In this document: positions 13,601-28,600 of the stretch, piece after piece | Layout: each line of letters begins with the position of its first letter | Numbering within the stretch: the first letter of the stretch is position 1 | Assembly (NCBI RefSeq): GCF_011397635.1 | Contig: NC_064759.1 | Location: forward strand, 23,646,428 to 23,710,427 | Direction: 5' to 3' | DNA length: 64,000 nt | From: Epinephelus fuscoguttatus | Lineage: Eukaryota; Chordata; Actinopteri; Perciformes; Serranidae | Made by a program: the position numbers and the translations under genes | Notes under the pieces: generated by a model | What the model was told of the DNA's origin: nothing | The model's input: only the letters and a program-made list of their open reading frames with translations | The model's database searches: none

Positions 13601-16600
13601 TACCATAGCAACTCCAATCTGTCAGCTTTACACTTTTTTAAATACCCAGAAAATAGAGAGGTATTATATGTTTTGCTTTTTTATTTTTCTTCCAGTGCTG
13701 TAGTCTACTGGGCTCGCTGTGCCCTGCTCAGCACTGCAGTAGTTCATCAGCTCTGCAGTGCCTGTAGAGCTCGCTCAGCCAAATACTGGAAAGGCTCCCC
13801 TGCTTTACTTCATGCTATATTTCCATGAGGTTTGTTTGTTTGTCTTTAGGGAATGTGTTTGGGCTTAGGCCCACAGTAAATTGTGTCAAATACTGGCAGA
13901 CATGCATTCAGGACTGAGAATGGAAGCATCCCCCTGTTGCTTTACTGTATGGGGCTCAGTGTAATTCTGGCAGTCGGCTCGGTGACTGGAATTGGTCTGG
14001 CAGAGGCAGTTTGTCTGGCTCTAATGGTCTGGGTGATTAGCTGAATCACAAATGGAACATAACCCATGAACATGTCTTTTCAGTTCATAATTGGCACCAG
14101 TAGTAAACTGCTCTTTTTTTATGGTAGGCAGACTCTAAATGAGAAGCTGGCTTAAGGCACTGATGCAATGAATGTCAGTACCCAAAAGAAAATCTGTCAG
14201 CTTTTAATGTTTGCTTTTTTTCCCCTCAGTGATTCTAAATTCAGCAGAAGAATATGAGAACGGACAGCATTGTTTTTTAAAGCAAAGCTTATCAATATTT
14301 TTATATCAGCCATTTGTTAAATGGTGGCGTGAGTTTTCTCCAGCGTCCTCCCACAGTCCAAAGACATTCAGGTTAATTGGTTCATCTAAAAAGGCCGTAG
14401 GTGTGAATGTGTGTGTGAATGGTTGTCTGTCTCTGTGTGTCAACCCAGTGATAGTCTGGCAACCTGTCCAGGGTGTACGCTGCCTCTCGCCAAATGTCAG
14501 CTGGGATCCAGTCCTGCAGCGCCCCATGACCCTTAACAGGATAAGCAGTTACGGATAATGAATGAATGACAAGTGAAGACACACAAAGATTCAATGTAAT
14601 GCTACATTTGTACCATATAAACACATTTATAAATCCATACAGTGGAATGCGTACAGGGGAACAGAGTCCAAAAAATGTAGCCTACTGGTGTGGATGCCAC
14701 ATTAGTTAAGTTCCGAAAGTCACACTTACCATCTAACTGATCAGAGGCAGCAGTAGACCAGCAACTCTTGGTGTTTGGTATTTTAACCTCATAAAAAAAG
14801 GCCCACCTAAGAAGAATCAGTATCAGTTTAACGGTACAATTATTTTAAGGCTTCGCCTTGTGGTCAAACAGCCTTTCCGACAGAAGCCATTATATCACTC
14901 TCTTCACAGCCACCAGACTTCATTGACAAAAACAGTAATTTTACCTCACAGCACACAAGTTGCTGTTCTATTACTGACTCAACCGTTTAGTTTGTTTGTT
15001 TTATTGTGTGACTTTGGAACCAAACTAATGTGGCATCAACAGCATGCACGCTTCTCACACATTCTTCAGACCAGGCATACAAACGGTTTTAGCTAAGCTA
15101 GGTGTGTATAATGTGAAGGTAAATAATAAATATAAGTTTAGGGACTTGTAACACTATTTTTAGGTCGGTCTCCAGTTTCACTGGGCAAGCTATTATTTTT
15201 GCAGGTTACATGGTATTCTGTAGAATCAATGACACATTTATAAAGTTAATGTCATTCTTATTTTCTATTTACATTTACATTCATCTCCCTGTTAGTGATC
15301 GTTTTTGATCGTCATTGATCAGCCCCCTGATGTTTAATAATCATAATCATTGAGGTTTTACCATGATGATGGTTTGCAGAAATGTGATGAATTAGTGGTA
15401 CAGACGCTACAAATAGCCACAGCCATGTGTAATGACAGCTGCTCTAGCACCATTGGAGAACCTCGCAGATTCAACACAGTTGGTAAAATTATGCTTTCTT
15501 TATCGTATTTCTCATTGACAGGTCTAACGAATCATGGAGGGGCACAAGTGTCGATATGCATGTTTAAGGTTGTTTCAACATCCATTCATAGAGAACTGTG
15601 GACAAAAAAACAGAAATCAGACATACTCACAGCTTTACATATCTGATGAAAAGAATGTATGTGCATATTTTTGCCTTTATGTGACACAGTTATAGTTGTC
15701 ACATAAGTTATAGAGTTTTATGTATCTATCTGGCCCCAGATCACATGAAAATAAGTCTTTAGTAATGTGGAAACATAGGATTTTGATGCTAAAACATACA
15801 TACTTCAACCAAAACTTGCATTTTCAGCTTTGTACATAGAATAGAATACATAGAAAACACTCCTGGAAAGCTACAGAATTATGCCAGACCTCACAAAAAC
15901 ATAAAAGATAATGCACCCAAGCTTTAAAAGACAATGTGTAATGTTAAAGTTGTCGTAAAGTAGGCATGAGATATAGTGAATACACAGGTCAGTGCTGCCT
16001 GTGTCCCGGCCCATGTGTTCCAAGAATCCAGTGTGGACACTTGAAATTCAAACAATTTACTGTAGTTATGGTGACACAATAGAACAAGAATCTACATTTA
16101 AAATATATATATATCTTCCAGACTTTACAGTAAACCACATCCAGCTCACGTGGGCACAGGGAGGCACACTTTAGACCTGAGTGCAGCTCTCTGCTAATGC
16201 ACAGCATAATAAGATAAGAGGCTCGAAGTTGCACTGTATGTGATGGAGATTTGGCCCCTGTCCCAAAGCCCTGGCAAAATAAATGTTGCACGCTGACAGA
16301 CAGTTTGGCTGACCCAGTTTTGATAAATTCCAAAACGTAAATGAAACCAAAGGGGCAGAGTGGTGAGTGGAAGGGGAGTGAACAGTTTTGTAGAGGGGAA
16401 GCTGTTGAGTTGATGTCTTGCATCTTCATAGATAAGGTTGTCTTGTTTTTTTCTGGAGTCGACTGGCTTGTGTTGGTGCTGCCACCCAGACCTCAGAGTG
16501 CTTCTCACCTCGGCAGTGGTCAGGGAGCAGCCCTTCCTGCACATTCCTGAGGCTGTGGAAGATAATTGCTGTGGTTTATGAGAGGGAGAGGCCCTGAAGA

Positions 16601-19600
16601 AACACTTCCACCAGACCTCAGTTGCATTAGTTTTAACTTCTCTGGTTCAGACACAGGAACAGAGTCTCTTGCACACATTCAGTCTGTGGTTCCCTACTGC
16701 AGCTCCACAGCATTCAAATGCTCTCTTTACTCTTAACGCAAACGTATGGTAAGTATTGAAAGAAATGGAGTGTGAGAGTGCCATACAGACGCCAGACTGC
16801 TCATTGAAGACTTCCAAGTTTCTTTTTAGCTAAGTCTTTCTTCCTTGGCTTCCCATAATGGCTTACATTTAAATTCTAATCACTGTGCTTTGAAGGCAGC
16901 TCATTGTCTGCCAACATCTCATTACGTGACATACATGCAAAGGGACTTAGCAATGTTATTGTTGTACTTTGTGTGAGGTATTATAGAGCTGCTCATGATT
17001 ACTCGAATGGAGGCCCACATTTTTGGCCCCAGATCAGTGCTTGAAGTGGAGGGTGTCCTGTACAGACTCAGTGCTCACATGCTCTTCTTATTAACCATCT
17101 TCCAAAGTTATTGATGACTGTCTGTTGTAGAGTTTAAAGACAAATCCCATGTTCTGGGATGTCCCACAGTCTCAGCTTTTCACAGAGGTACAAGGCTGGG
17201 AAAGTATGCCACAGTGTAATGATTTGATCTCACTTTCAAAGCCTGAACTGCAACTGCAACAGGTAACTTTCCATTTTCCGCAGCAGTTTCATGACTAATT
17301 TAATCACAAGTGTGTGGAAATCAGTTCCATTTGAAGTTCACAAAAGGTGATTGCTTTGAGAATAATTAGATGTTTCCTTTTAACAGTTTCTGACCAGACT
17401 CTTAAGGCTGTAGTTTCCCATAATGAAAGGTAATTTTATTTTATTTTTTTTAAAACAGTTACAGTATCCTTTTACCTAACCGTTCACAGGGTAACTGCAG
17501 TCCATGTGGTTTCTGGTACTCTAAGTTGAATTGTACATAAATGGCAGCTGACATTAAATAATTCCATGAGGCAGCAGTTTTAATGAATCCGAGAGAAAAG
17601 GTAGTGATTGTGTGGTTTCTGGCGTGCTTATATATCATATCATTTCTGTATCTTAACTGCACACTAAATTAAATCCACATATGATATAGACATTCATTCA
17701 GGTTTTATTTTACTTGGCTAAATGCTGAGTTAAAAAAAAAAAAAAAAAGCCAACCATAACCTATCGATGATATCTTTAAATAACGTCTTATGATAACATG
17801 TCAGGATGATGAAAAAGTCATTCATTTTGTGGTCGACTTTTGGGAGCAATCAGTAACGTCTCATCTGTCAGCAGCTGAACATTCATGTTGTGTAATGACA
17901 CTTTAAAAAGCCTCATTAAGGCCACCTATCTTTTCTCACCCCTGTTTTCAGTTGGACATTCCTCAAAACCTCACCAGATACTGTACACAGGTGCACACCA
18001 GAGATAAAAGTCTGCGCAGTGATGATATTGCGGGTCAGACATCGGCTAGCAATTTGAAAAGAAGCGTGTAGCTCATTACTCATCCAGCAAAAGTCACAGC
18101 TGCTTGTGTCTGTGTATAAAAAAAATTCTGTGAGTAGTTTTTTTAGTGACTTTTTATACGTTAGATCTTTTCTGCAAACTATAGGAACCCATTTTGAAGT
18201 TGGTAGACCAGCTGTACATCATGTCATTACTACTGTCACTCATCTGTCAGCAGTGGTCCCATACAAAGAGGGGGGAGTCACAGGAGAGGGTGACACTCTG
18301 GCCTGCACTGACTGAGGAGGTTAATCATGTTTTCATAAACACACTCTGATGTGGTTTGCTTTGATTCGCCATGTTGTCCAAGCCACTGACTGCTGTGACA
18401 CACAGCTCTAAGCTCGCAGCAGGAGAGGACTTTTAGGAATGCTCTGGCCTGACATGTTGTGAGTAATTAACCCTGATTGATAAAAGATGAACTGCCCCTG
18501 CTGCTGCTGCTGCTGCAGCAGTGGGCCACCAGCATGCGCACACGCATACATGCACATGCACTCATGCGTCCACCCATACACCCGCACGCACAATGCACAC
18601 ACAGCAGCTGCACCTGGGAATTTTGGCTTATCTACAGCATATTCATGATTTTCATGCCCCTCAAGAGAAGAGGAGGGGAAAAATATATGACAGAACCTGC
18701 AGCCTCTTATTAGAAAGTGCCAGAAGAACTGTTTTAAACACACCAAGAGGAGATTAGATGGTGCACTTTTTAAGGAGCTGTCAATAAGTCATATTCTATC
18801 TAATTGTTAGGTTATAAGATCGTTGTGAGTACTGCAATATTATGCTTTGTGATAGTGTAACAATTCTCAAAATACACATTGATTCTTAATTAATATTTTA
18901 CAGGCTTAGATTTGTGGCAGTAGTTCATTTTGTGTAACGTCAACTGCTAGATTGCAGTGATGTAATCTGTCTTCAGCCATTTGATTCTTCCACTCCAACA
19001 TAAAAACATATCGCTAGTGTAAACACAATGAACACAGGTCTGTGATATAGGCCTAGTCATAATGGATGCACTGCCAGCATTGACAATTGACAACTTCCCA
19101 GTGTCTCCAGACGAGTACTTCCTGATAAACAGTGTCTTAGCTTGTTACTTTTGCTAAAATTAGTCAAATGTGTTGCCATATCAAACTACAAACTTTATTA
19201 ATCATGATTAAACAAGTTTCAACCAGACAATCTGATCAGGTTTTGTACCTTGTCCACTTTTGTGTCGGAATTCGCTGCAGACTGGACTTGACAGATATGG
19301 CTGCCATCTTGTTTGTACATGGATTAGTGTATTGTGGTCTTACTACCACTAGATGGCACAAAAAAGTGTCCATGAAAAAGGACAACAGGTTTAAGTTAAG
19401 CACATCATCATATCGCTGGTTTCTTGCCAATACACAACCCTGAACTCTGTCTGTTTTTATATTATTTTCTCCTGGATTTTTAACAGATATAAACACCTGG
19501 TGTGTCAGCTTTTGCAGCCCATGAAGAATTCTCCAGCCACTCATACATCTCTGAGCTTGATCAGCACGAGCTCATCACCTTTTGTCACGTTTGCAAAAGA

Positions 19601-22600
19601 AAATATCAGAAAATTCTCTTAGGTATTACCCCCAAAAGAACATCTAGCTTCTGCCAAGAAATAGTCAAACAGGCCTTCCAAAAATGTTCCACTTTCGATG
19701 CAATCACGTGTTTATACTGCTGTGCTTTTTCCCCATGTCAGCTAATGTATCACCTAAAGTCGCAGTGGGTTCAAGCTGAACTCATCCTGTTGCTGTGGTC
19801 TTCTGTGTGAATGCATTAACTCCCTGTGAATATCCACAGAGATGCTGTTTAAAATTAAGGCTACATATTTAAAGGGTGCTTTTGTCTGTTTCACTTCTTT
19901 CCAGCAGTGTTTGTCTCCCTTCCCCCATCTCCTCCTTTAACAGAAGCCTTACACTTTTACTGCCCCCCATAGAGATCCCTTGGCTCTTATTATGTTCTTA
20001 TTTATGTATCCTGTTACAGATGGAAGTCATGTCAGCATCCAGTGAGGCACTCAGCTCACATAGTTTCCCTGTTCTCAGTTGTGTCCACTGACTTGAGTGA
20101 TGAGGGACAGGGTTTTCTTTCAAGGTTTTCACCCAGTTGTGATTTTTGAGAAGTTTATCTCCAGGGCAGCTCTAGTTTGTATGTTTTACAGATATTTTCA
20201 CTAGATCAAGATCATGTTTAGAGACACAAAGTGGGTTGAAGTCAATAGTTTTGTCTCAGCAGTCTGTCCCGATAATGTCAATTTTCTGTTTGTATTACAT
20301 ATTTATTTACACAAATGTTTCACAATTAGCTAAAAACAGAGATGGGGGGCATTTTTAGGGCTTCTCTAGGACTATAAAAGCAGCCAGATGAGACTCTGTA
20401 GTTAAAGTTTTACCTGCTTTACAAAGAAAGGCTTTCACTGAGAGTCATAATCAGGGTACAAAACAGAAACCAAACATTAGGGCAAACCTTTACTGCACTT
20501 CTAGTTCTTTTGGGTGCCGAAGAGGACAAACTGTTGTCTGTTTTTAGTGAAAAGAAATAAACAATGCAGAAATGGCCGATGATTGACCAAACCACATCTC
20601 TCTCTCTGTGTCTTTCTCTCTGCAGCCCTCGGTCAGATAATGCTTTATGTGGACGGGATGAACGGGCTCATATCTCACAATGAGACGGTCCAGTGGCTTT
20701 ACACCCTGGTTGGATCCAAGGTAAAGAATATGAACATTAAACACAGTAGATATATTGTGAAACCAACCCAGCAGTCCCATCTGTGCACTGACAAAGCTGA
20801 AATAATCCATCACGTCTTTCCTCTGTCACTGTGGTCCCCTCGGCCCTCTAGTGGCCAGATTTTGTAACGTGCCGCATATTTGCAGCAGATGAGGGCTGAC
20901 TCTTCTCTCTTTCCCCACTGTTTTCTGTTCTTACTAATCACTCTTCTGCCTTCCCGTGTAAATATTGAAATAGAATTTGGCATCCACCTTGTTTTTTTTA
21001 ATCAAAACCCTGTCTTCCCAATCATTTTGCGTGGCAAATTTCCATCGTCTATAGTCATTTCGACCGTGATCATTGGGGTGTTGCTTGTCCAGTCATAGTG
21101 CTGATGTGGCAGCTGTTCAGAAGTGTTAAATTAACTCTGATGGTTTTATCACCACTGACATGATGTTGATTTTCTTCCTCAAGTAGATTAACAGCGTTGC
21201 TCTGCATCAGGCCTATTACTCCCTTCTTTAATAGTTATTGCTCTCCTTCTAACATTTTTATGGGAGTGTAAATTTAGATTTTCAGTCAGCTGCACCAGTA
21301 TTTTGAGACTCTTTTCACTGTGTGTAACCCATTTTATTCTGATTTTAATTGTTTTTACTTTTGTGCTATTTCTATACTACTTTAGCAGAGAGCAGTGTGT
21401 TCCCCTGAGCTGTTAAATGTGTATTTAGTATTCCCACAATGTCACACAAGGTTCTTATCAAACCTCTCAAGACATTTCAGATACGAAAAGCTACCAATTT
21501 ATAGTTGGAAGCTGAAGAGCTTGCACATCCTCTGTGTCGTGTGTCCATGTGTTTGAGCAAAAGCACATAAAGAGGTCTTCAACAGTACACACATCCTGAC
21601 AATAAGTACTAGCTGCTGGACAGAGAAACATTAGAAGACAGAAGGATAAAGTCCTCACGCTATTAAATGCTCCCATGATGTTTCAAGCATCAAGCACAGC
21701 AGTTGAAATTAAGTGCCTTGTGTATTATGTGTTTGGATTTCGGAGCTGGTGTCACAATGTGATTTCTGTATTAACTGTATTTTTTTGTTTTTGTAGTTCC
21801 GTCTGGTGGTGAAGACGGCCCTAAAGCTGCTGCTGGTGTTTGTAGAGTACACAGAGTCTAACGCCACCCTGCTCATAAAGGCTGTGAACGTTGTGGATGC
21901 CAAAAGAGGTAAGCATTACACTGATGTTGGGGATGTTGAAGTCAACACCTGCAGACAAAGGGAACTTCCAGGGCTTCAAGAGTTTGACAGACTTTGTGAA
22001 TTCACTGTGTGAGGTATTACATCAAAGACATTTTGAATGTGGTTCTTTCTACTAATGAGGCACTGTTTTGATGTCTCTGAAATATCACATTCACAGTATA
22101 TCAGTTGCAGCTCTGTTTTTCGAATTCTCAAGTGAAACCTGAGCAGTGAAATATTGCAGTAAAAAACATGAAATAATGTAAATTCGATTTTTCTTTCAGT
22201 TTCGCTAATCAAGTCTGTGGTGGCTGTAGTGCTGTTCAGCTGACCACAGATCATAGTCTCCTCTTACACAGTAGTCAGATCAGTTGTCCCGACCAGCTTG
22301 CTTGGAACGAAGCTTATTGAGAAAGACTGTAACTCCTGTCTGCAGCGGGGTTCAGTTACCTGCTGCTCTCAAGGCTCCACATTGTGCTGTGGCGTACAAC
22401 AGGGAGTTGAGCATCAGCCATGCCGGGGTCGGGTATCCCTCTGTCTCAGCTCCATCTTATCCTGTCATTTCTGCTGTTGCGTAAGAAGACTGAACTTGAT
22501 CCCCGGTCTCCTGATGAGAAGGAGATGCCGGACTTGACCCTTGTGTCTGAGACACACAGCTGCTTCTTTCACATCGAAGATCAGGTCGCCCCTGTTCTGT

Positions 22601-25600
22601 TTTTCCACTGACACTTTTTCTAGAAGAAAACTGCTATGACTACATTTCTCCTACTGGAGCCATGAGATGACAAAACAAATTTTTGTTTTGATTCCTACAT
22701 CCTGGTGGAGCTACAATGTTGCAACTGTTTTTTTATGTGTTAAGATGAGCAGATGGATTAGTTAAACCTTTTTATTGTCTTTGTTTTAAAAAAATACCAG
22801 GCGGCTCTGTCCTTTATCCTATGTGTCGCATGCCTTTTGCTCCTGCAGGCACAAAACTGTGGTCAAACGTCATGGAGATCCTGGATGAGAAGGATGGAGT
22901 GGATACAGAGCTGCTGGTGTATGCAATGACACTCATAAATAAGGTCAGTGAAAGAACACTGCCAAGGCCTGCACCTAGCAGCATACTGCATTACTTAGCC
23001 CATAACATGGTCTGCTCCTCTCTGTATTTCCTTCTTTCTATGTCTCTATCTTTCAAACCCCTTTTAAGCATTGAAGTAAAATGTAATCTACGTCCGGGTT
23101 TCTTATCTGCATTGTTCGATTCAATCAGGTGCAAATTCAATCTGTATGTTGTGATTGTATTTAAGTGTCACCTGGATGAAAATGTAAAGCCTGTCAGTGA
23201 CCCAAAGGGCTGCACTGTGTTCTGACTCATTATAACTCCTTTTGCTTTCCCTTAGTAAGTGAAGGGGTCACTGCAGTAGTTCTTTCTCAGTAGCAGCAAC
23301 ACAAGAGTCTAAAAAATTACCCTTATTAAAAACAAGAATGGATTGTACAGGATTATTTATATAATGAAACCCTGATTTTCATAGAGCATAGAGTTCTTAC
23401 TACACTGGAGTCAAAACACAGACAATATAAGTGCATTAAATTCTTCTGATTGACGTTTATTTAGATAGCATATCTGGCTACAGATTAAATTTCAATATAA
23501 GGTTTAAACAAAACAGCTTGAGAAGTAATTTTACTCCCCCTCTGTCTCTCAGGTGATCCGTCTTTATTGTTCCAATTTATTTTTTCTTTCACAGTTAATC
23601 TAAAGTATTGCAGAGACATGGTTAGAACTCTTATCATGCTTTTTCGCTGGATGCGTTTGTATTTCAGACTCTGGCAGGCCTCCCAGACCAGGACTCATAC
23701 TACGACATGGTGGACTGTCTGGAGGAGCAGGGCGTCGAAGCCGTGGCCCAGAGACACCTCAGCAGGAAAGGCACCGACCTCGACCTCGTCGAACAGTTCA
23801 ACATCTATGAGGTCAGGAAGCCTGCGCTGCCACATTATGACATAACAATCAGCCTTGATGTTGCTGTCTATTTACTGAGTTTCTCTGTGATGCATTTGAT
23901 CCAGATGACTCTCCGCCATGAGGACGGAGATGACGAAACCCAGTTGCCTCCCAGCGTCCGCAAGGAACGCCGGCGGGCCAGCGTTGGTGGCACCAATGAG
24001 AGGCGAGGCCTGGAGAGGAGACGCAGTCGGAGACACTCGCTCCAGAACAGCAGAGGCCACGCTTCTGCCCCGGCATCACCCAGCAGCCCTCATACTCACG
24101 CAAGCAGCTTCCTGCCATTTGGTGGCCAACGTGTTGAAGACATCAGTGAAAGGTGAGGCCGGGGGAGGACAGACAGGAATGGAAAAGTGGAAGAGATTTA
24201 AGAGATGAAAATAAATTTTATATTTGCTTCCATTTTAGCTTGAACTTGGCCTGATCCTGGTTTTAAAAGGTTCAGCCAGGAGGGTTTGTTTTGATCTTGT
24301 ATATTTTAAACCCTGAGAGATAGCTGCAACTAAAAAGGAATCACAAATTATTCCTGGTCCATGGGGTATTACTCTGTTTCACAGGAAACAGCTTGACTGC
24401 AAGTGTTATATTATATTTCGGCCTTGGAGAGATGCGTCCAGAGCCAAAGTAGAGAATTTAATTATATAGTAATTTAAAGAACGGCAAAGAGGAGATCACT
24501 GAGGCAAAGTGACATTTGAATTAATTTCCCTACTGTCAAAGACATTCTGCTGCCACAGATGGAAATAGGAAGCTTCTGTAAACACCTGATATGAGCTATC
24601 TGCTCTCTGTCTCAAGTCGTGCTTCCTTCAGTGAGAGTGCATTTAAGTCAAACTCCACAATGCCATCTGTTTTATATACAACAAACCTTTGTGACAACAC
24701 AAACTCAGAGAAACCACAACTGGTGATTCAGGAAAGAAGCAAATTGCAATCTTGTTTAATTGTACAGTAGCTTGGACTGTGCCCTATAAAAGTACCAGAA
24801 ATACTTAGTCAGACAGTTCATTTTTATGGAAGTCCCGTTAACTCTTTATTGTACTGTTTGTTTAAGGTCATACATCAGAAGACAAAAACTAGACTTACAT
24901 TTTTAAACTGGGAATTATTGCTTTTTGTCTTTTAAATCACCACTGAATGCTGTCTTTCCCAGCTCCACATAATTAAATCACCTACTTTTTTTTAAGTAGC
25001 ATATGCAGTAATATTCCCGGTAGCACTCAGGTCTCAGGTATGCTTAAATTCAATCCAGCAGGTCATATGATACCGGACTAGCTTCTTCCAGTCCAGCACA
25101 GGAAATCCAAGCCGCCTTTGAAGATCACCATTTTCCATATTGTTAATGAAATCCAGACAACCAAGAGGGATCCAAATAACAAAGTGGCCACAGACTTGTG
25201 TGTGACGATATATCCCAGACTATCAGTTCAAAAACACAAGATATCTTCTACATCCTCAGCCCTTAGTATTAGAGTGTTTTCTCCTTAATTAAAATCACTG
25301 GGAGATATTTTGAATTAACAGTTGTTTGTATTAATGCTGCCATAGAGATTGCACTTGAACATAGTTGTAAGTGTTGCCTGTGCATATCCATTTCTAACAT
25401 TTTAAGATGTTGTCTTTGACTGTTGTCAAAACCTATTAACCTTCTCGTACATCTTTCAATGTCTCTCGTCTTCTGTTCCTTCTAATGCTCTTTGACAAGC
25501 ATGTTTTTAAGTGTTTGTCATTTGTATGTGCTTTCCTCGGCTCTGTGTTTTCATATTGTCTCTGTCCAATTTCTCTTCCCTCTCGCCTGCCTACATCCTC

Positions 25601-28600
25601 CCCTTCCCTCCTTTCAACCCTCAATCCCTCCTCTGACCACAGAGAAGAGGAAGAGGAAGAAGAGGAGGAAGAAGGAGAGGAGGAGGAGGAGGAGGAGGAG
25701 GAGGATGAGGAGGACGAGGACGAGGCAGATGATGAAAGTCATCCGGTCGCTGAGTCCTCTAGACAGGGCGCTCGCAGGTATTTTAGGACAACTGGTTTCC
25801 CAAGCCTGATGCCCTGTTTCCCTCATACAGTATCTCCCTAGCTTTTCTTCCATTTGAAAGTATTTTCTTCATCCCTTTTGGACTCCTCCTCTCTTGTATT
25901 TTGTCATCCTAGTGTGGCTCCGGCTGTAGCAGACACTCCTAACATGTGTTTGAACTTAAACTGTATGGCCAACATCCTCCCTAAAGCCAGTGACCAGCCA
26001 GGGCAGGGAGAATATCTCAGCGCCAAGACCAGGACAGCTTCTCCTGTGTCCGTCGCCCCTAAAAAGAGGACCTTTAGTCCTTGGTGTGTTCCTCCCCAAA
26101 CACCTGACTGTGTCTTTCGTGTTGCTCGTGTTGAGTAGAGTGCCAGGCTCTGCACAATCTCAGTGTCGGTCTATCCCAACCTCACACCCCCCCTTCCCTC
26201 CCCCTCACCCCTCGACTTTTCCCTTCGTCCCTTTACTTGAACCAGAACGTGTCTGTCAGGGCTGACGAGAGTAAGAAGGACAGAGAAAGGCAGGTAAAGG
26301 GCAGGAGCTATAATTCATCTACCTCACTCCTCACGACGTGGAAACATGCCATCATCCCCATCACTGTTGTCTGTGTCTCTCTGTAGCTCACTGTACACTC
26401 AGCAAAGAGACCTGCAACAGCATAACAATAAAAGGAGATACAGTAATTCTTAAATTGTGTCCCACCAGGTTTTTTATATCGGACATGCTGCAGTTTAGTT
26501 CCTCTCTACCTTCTTCATCCTTCAAAATGTTTCCTTGATCATAGTCGCCTTTATTTTCCATCAGATGTGAATTATGTTGCATCTGTCATCTCCAAAGACA
26601 TGCTGTACCAGAAAAGGAAAGTCATAATTGCTTCCTTTTCTCAGCTGCTGGAAAGCGTTATTTTTGCAGACATTTACTACTCATCTGTCTTCCATTGTGG
26701 CTCTGCACCACAGTTAATCCAAGACAAGTCAATAAATTAATTCAAAGCATTAAAGAATTCAAAGTATTAGCCTGAGTCACAGTCACTGTCTTTTAGTGTT
26801 TCATGTTTCTGCAGAGAGCAATAAAAATAGAATAGACCACTCAGTCTGGACTGGCATAGCAGTTCCTTAGTGCGTATCCGTTATGCCATCTTAGTGTAAA
26901 TGGTACCCCGCTCTCAGGACAGAGGACAATAAGAAGTGATCCAGTGAAAGCCTCTAAAATAGTTTCATTTATTGCGATTTAAAGTATAGCACATTGAATC
27001 GGTAAGACAGACATAGATATACGTTGCCCCTGTCGGCTCTGTTGTTGTGTGGTCTTGCAGCCCTCCTACCTTCAACTGCTGTCTCACCCTCTTGTATGTG
27101 TGACTAACATTTAATTTTTTAATCTTTGGAGTGTGTGACCTGACTCTTACTCTCTTTTCTTCTCACTTCTATCTTCAGTCTGACAGATATAAACAACTCC
27201 CCTACACCTTACACAGCTAGAAAGCCTTGCTGGGCTGAAAGGTAAGGCCAGGTGTCAGCAGGTCAACGTAACAAGAGTGTGCAGGATAAAGATTTATAAT
27301 GGAGGTTTTTGTTATGTGCATTAATAGTATCAGGGAGATGTGCACATAATGCAGTCTGCCTGAAAGCTTCATAGTTGAACACTTGCATGCTTAATTCTGT
27401 CATCTTTGTTAACTATTTTTATTTGCAATGATTTGTTGTGCAACTGTTCTTGGACAAATAGCACAATTTTTCGATCAACGCAACAATTACAGGGCCTCTA
27501 AGAATAGAGGTCTGTTGAAAAGATACATTTATGAAGCCTTAGTGAGGCGTGCTTAAGAGCACTCAACACAGTCATATCTCAGTGTAAACTATCCAGCAGT
27601 ATGACACTGGAATTCACATCACAGGTACTTGAAGTGTTGTCTACCCTTTTTCTCTGTATTTCAGTGGAAAAAATGTCAAAGGAGAGAACAAAGCATTTAT
27701 TTTCCCTTTCTTTTAACAGAATCAGTGCCAATGGCTCTCCATACCCTGGCAGGCACCAGGCTCCTACATCACCCATCCATCGCTTCACTAGTACAGCATC
27801 TATGACACCAGAATCCAAAACAGTTGACAGGTTGGCATCTCAGCTTTTCCACAGCTAATGTAGAACGTTTGGTCTCTATAGTAGATTGGAACTCAAGTGC
27901 CTCAACCAAAATGCACACCAATCACTCAATTTTGATAATGTTATTACAGTCACTCTTTCTCTTTGACGTGTAGACCTGCTCTAGGGGGCTTGCTAACTTC
28001 ATCGTACAGACAGCATCAGGAGTCGCTGGCTCAGGAGAGAGAGAGGAGACGCCTGGAGAGAGAGGAGCGCCTGCAGAGAATCGAAAGAGAAGAGAGGAAC
28101 CGCTTCAAGTTAGTCTCACCTCACGAATCAGACAAAATATTACATAACTTCATGTAGGAGAGAATATTATATTTCTTTACTTTGTGCTGTAGGCAGCTAA
28201 TAAACATGTGTTGCCATTTGTCTTTCTGTCTCAGTCGAGATTCTGTTGAGAAGAGGGAAGAAGCACGACAAGCCAGAGAGGAAAGGTGAGTTTACTTTAG
28301 TACACTGGCTCACATGGATCACACAATAATGCTGCAGTTTGAAGATTCATCAAAGGAGGTTTATAAATGCTTTGAGATTTTATTTTAAAATTGATAGCAG
28401 ATGTAAAGCGTCGGGCTGAATTATAGGTGTCAGAGCCCCTTTAGGCCTGCTCACCATTAAAATGTCCTAAAGTTAACAAGACAAGTGTGTAATTGTATTT
28501 TGCCATGGACTTGGTCCAGTTATCTCCCTCTGACTGTGTCTGTGTGTGAGTGTGTGCGGTCTATAATTTATAGCTTATTACCCTCACCTTTTTCACCCCT

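Larger units (their letters stand above)
4604..20625 (+). other. fhod3 16-kb intron
   Basis: The largest intron in the window, between the exons ending NYILR and starting LGQIML. It contains SINE copies (5290, 9185, 14325), a TTAA-flanked MITE (7914), a longer interspersed repeat (10793-11262) and possible fragments near 14.8 and 19.3 kb. The rest is AT-rich unique-looking sequence. I found no coding exon with good splice sites and family resemblance. Confidence 0.7.

Noticed and set aside
22284..22537. Cys-rich plus-strand open frame
   Set aside because: Looks like a small secreted peptide at first glance, but has no signal peptide, no conserved spacing I recognise, and lies inside an intron between clear fhod3 exons.
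26260..26294. Possible 35-nt fhod3 exon between GTCTGTCAG and CAG/GTAAAG
   Set aside because: Length not divisible by three; joining it to the neighbouring exons would break the frame.
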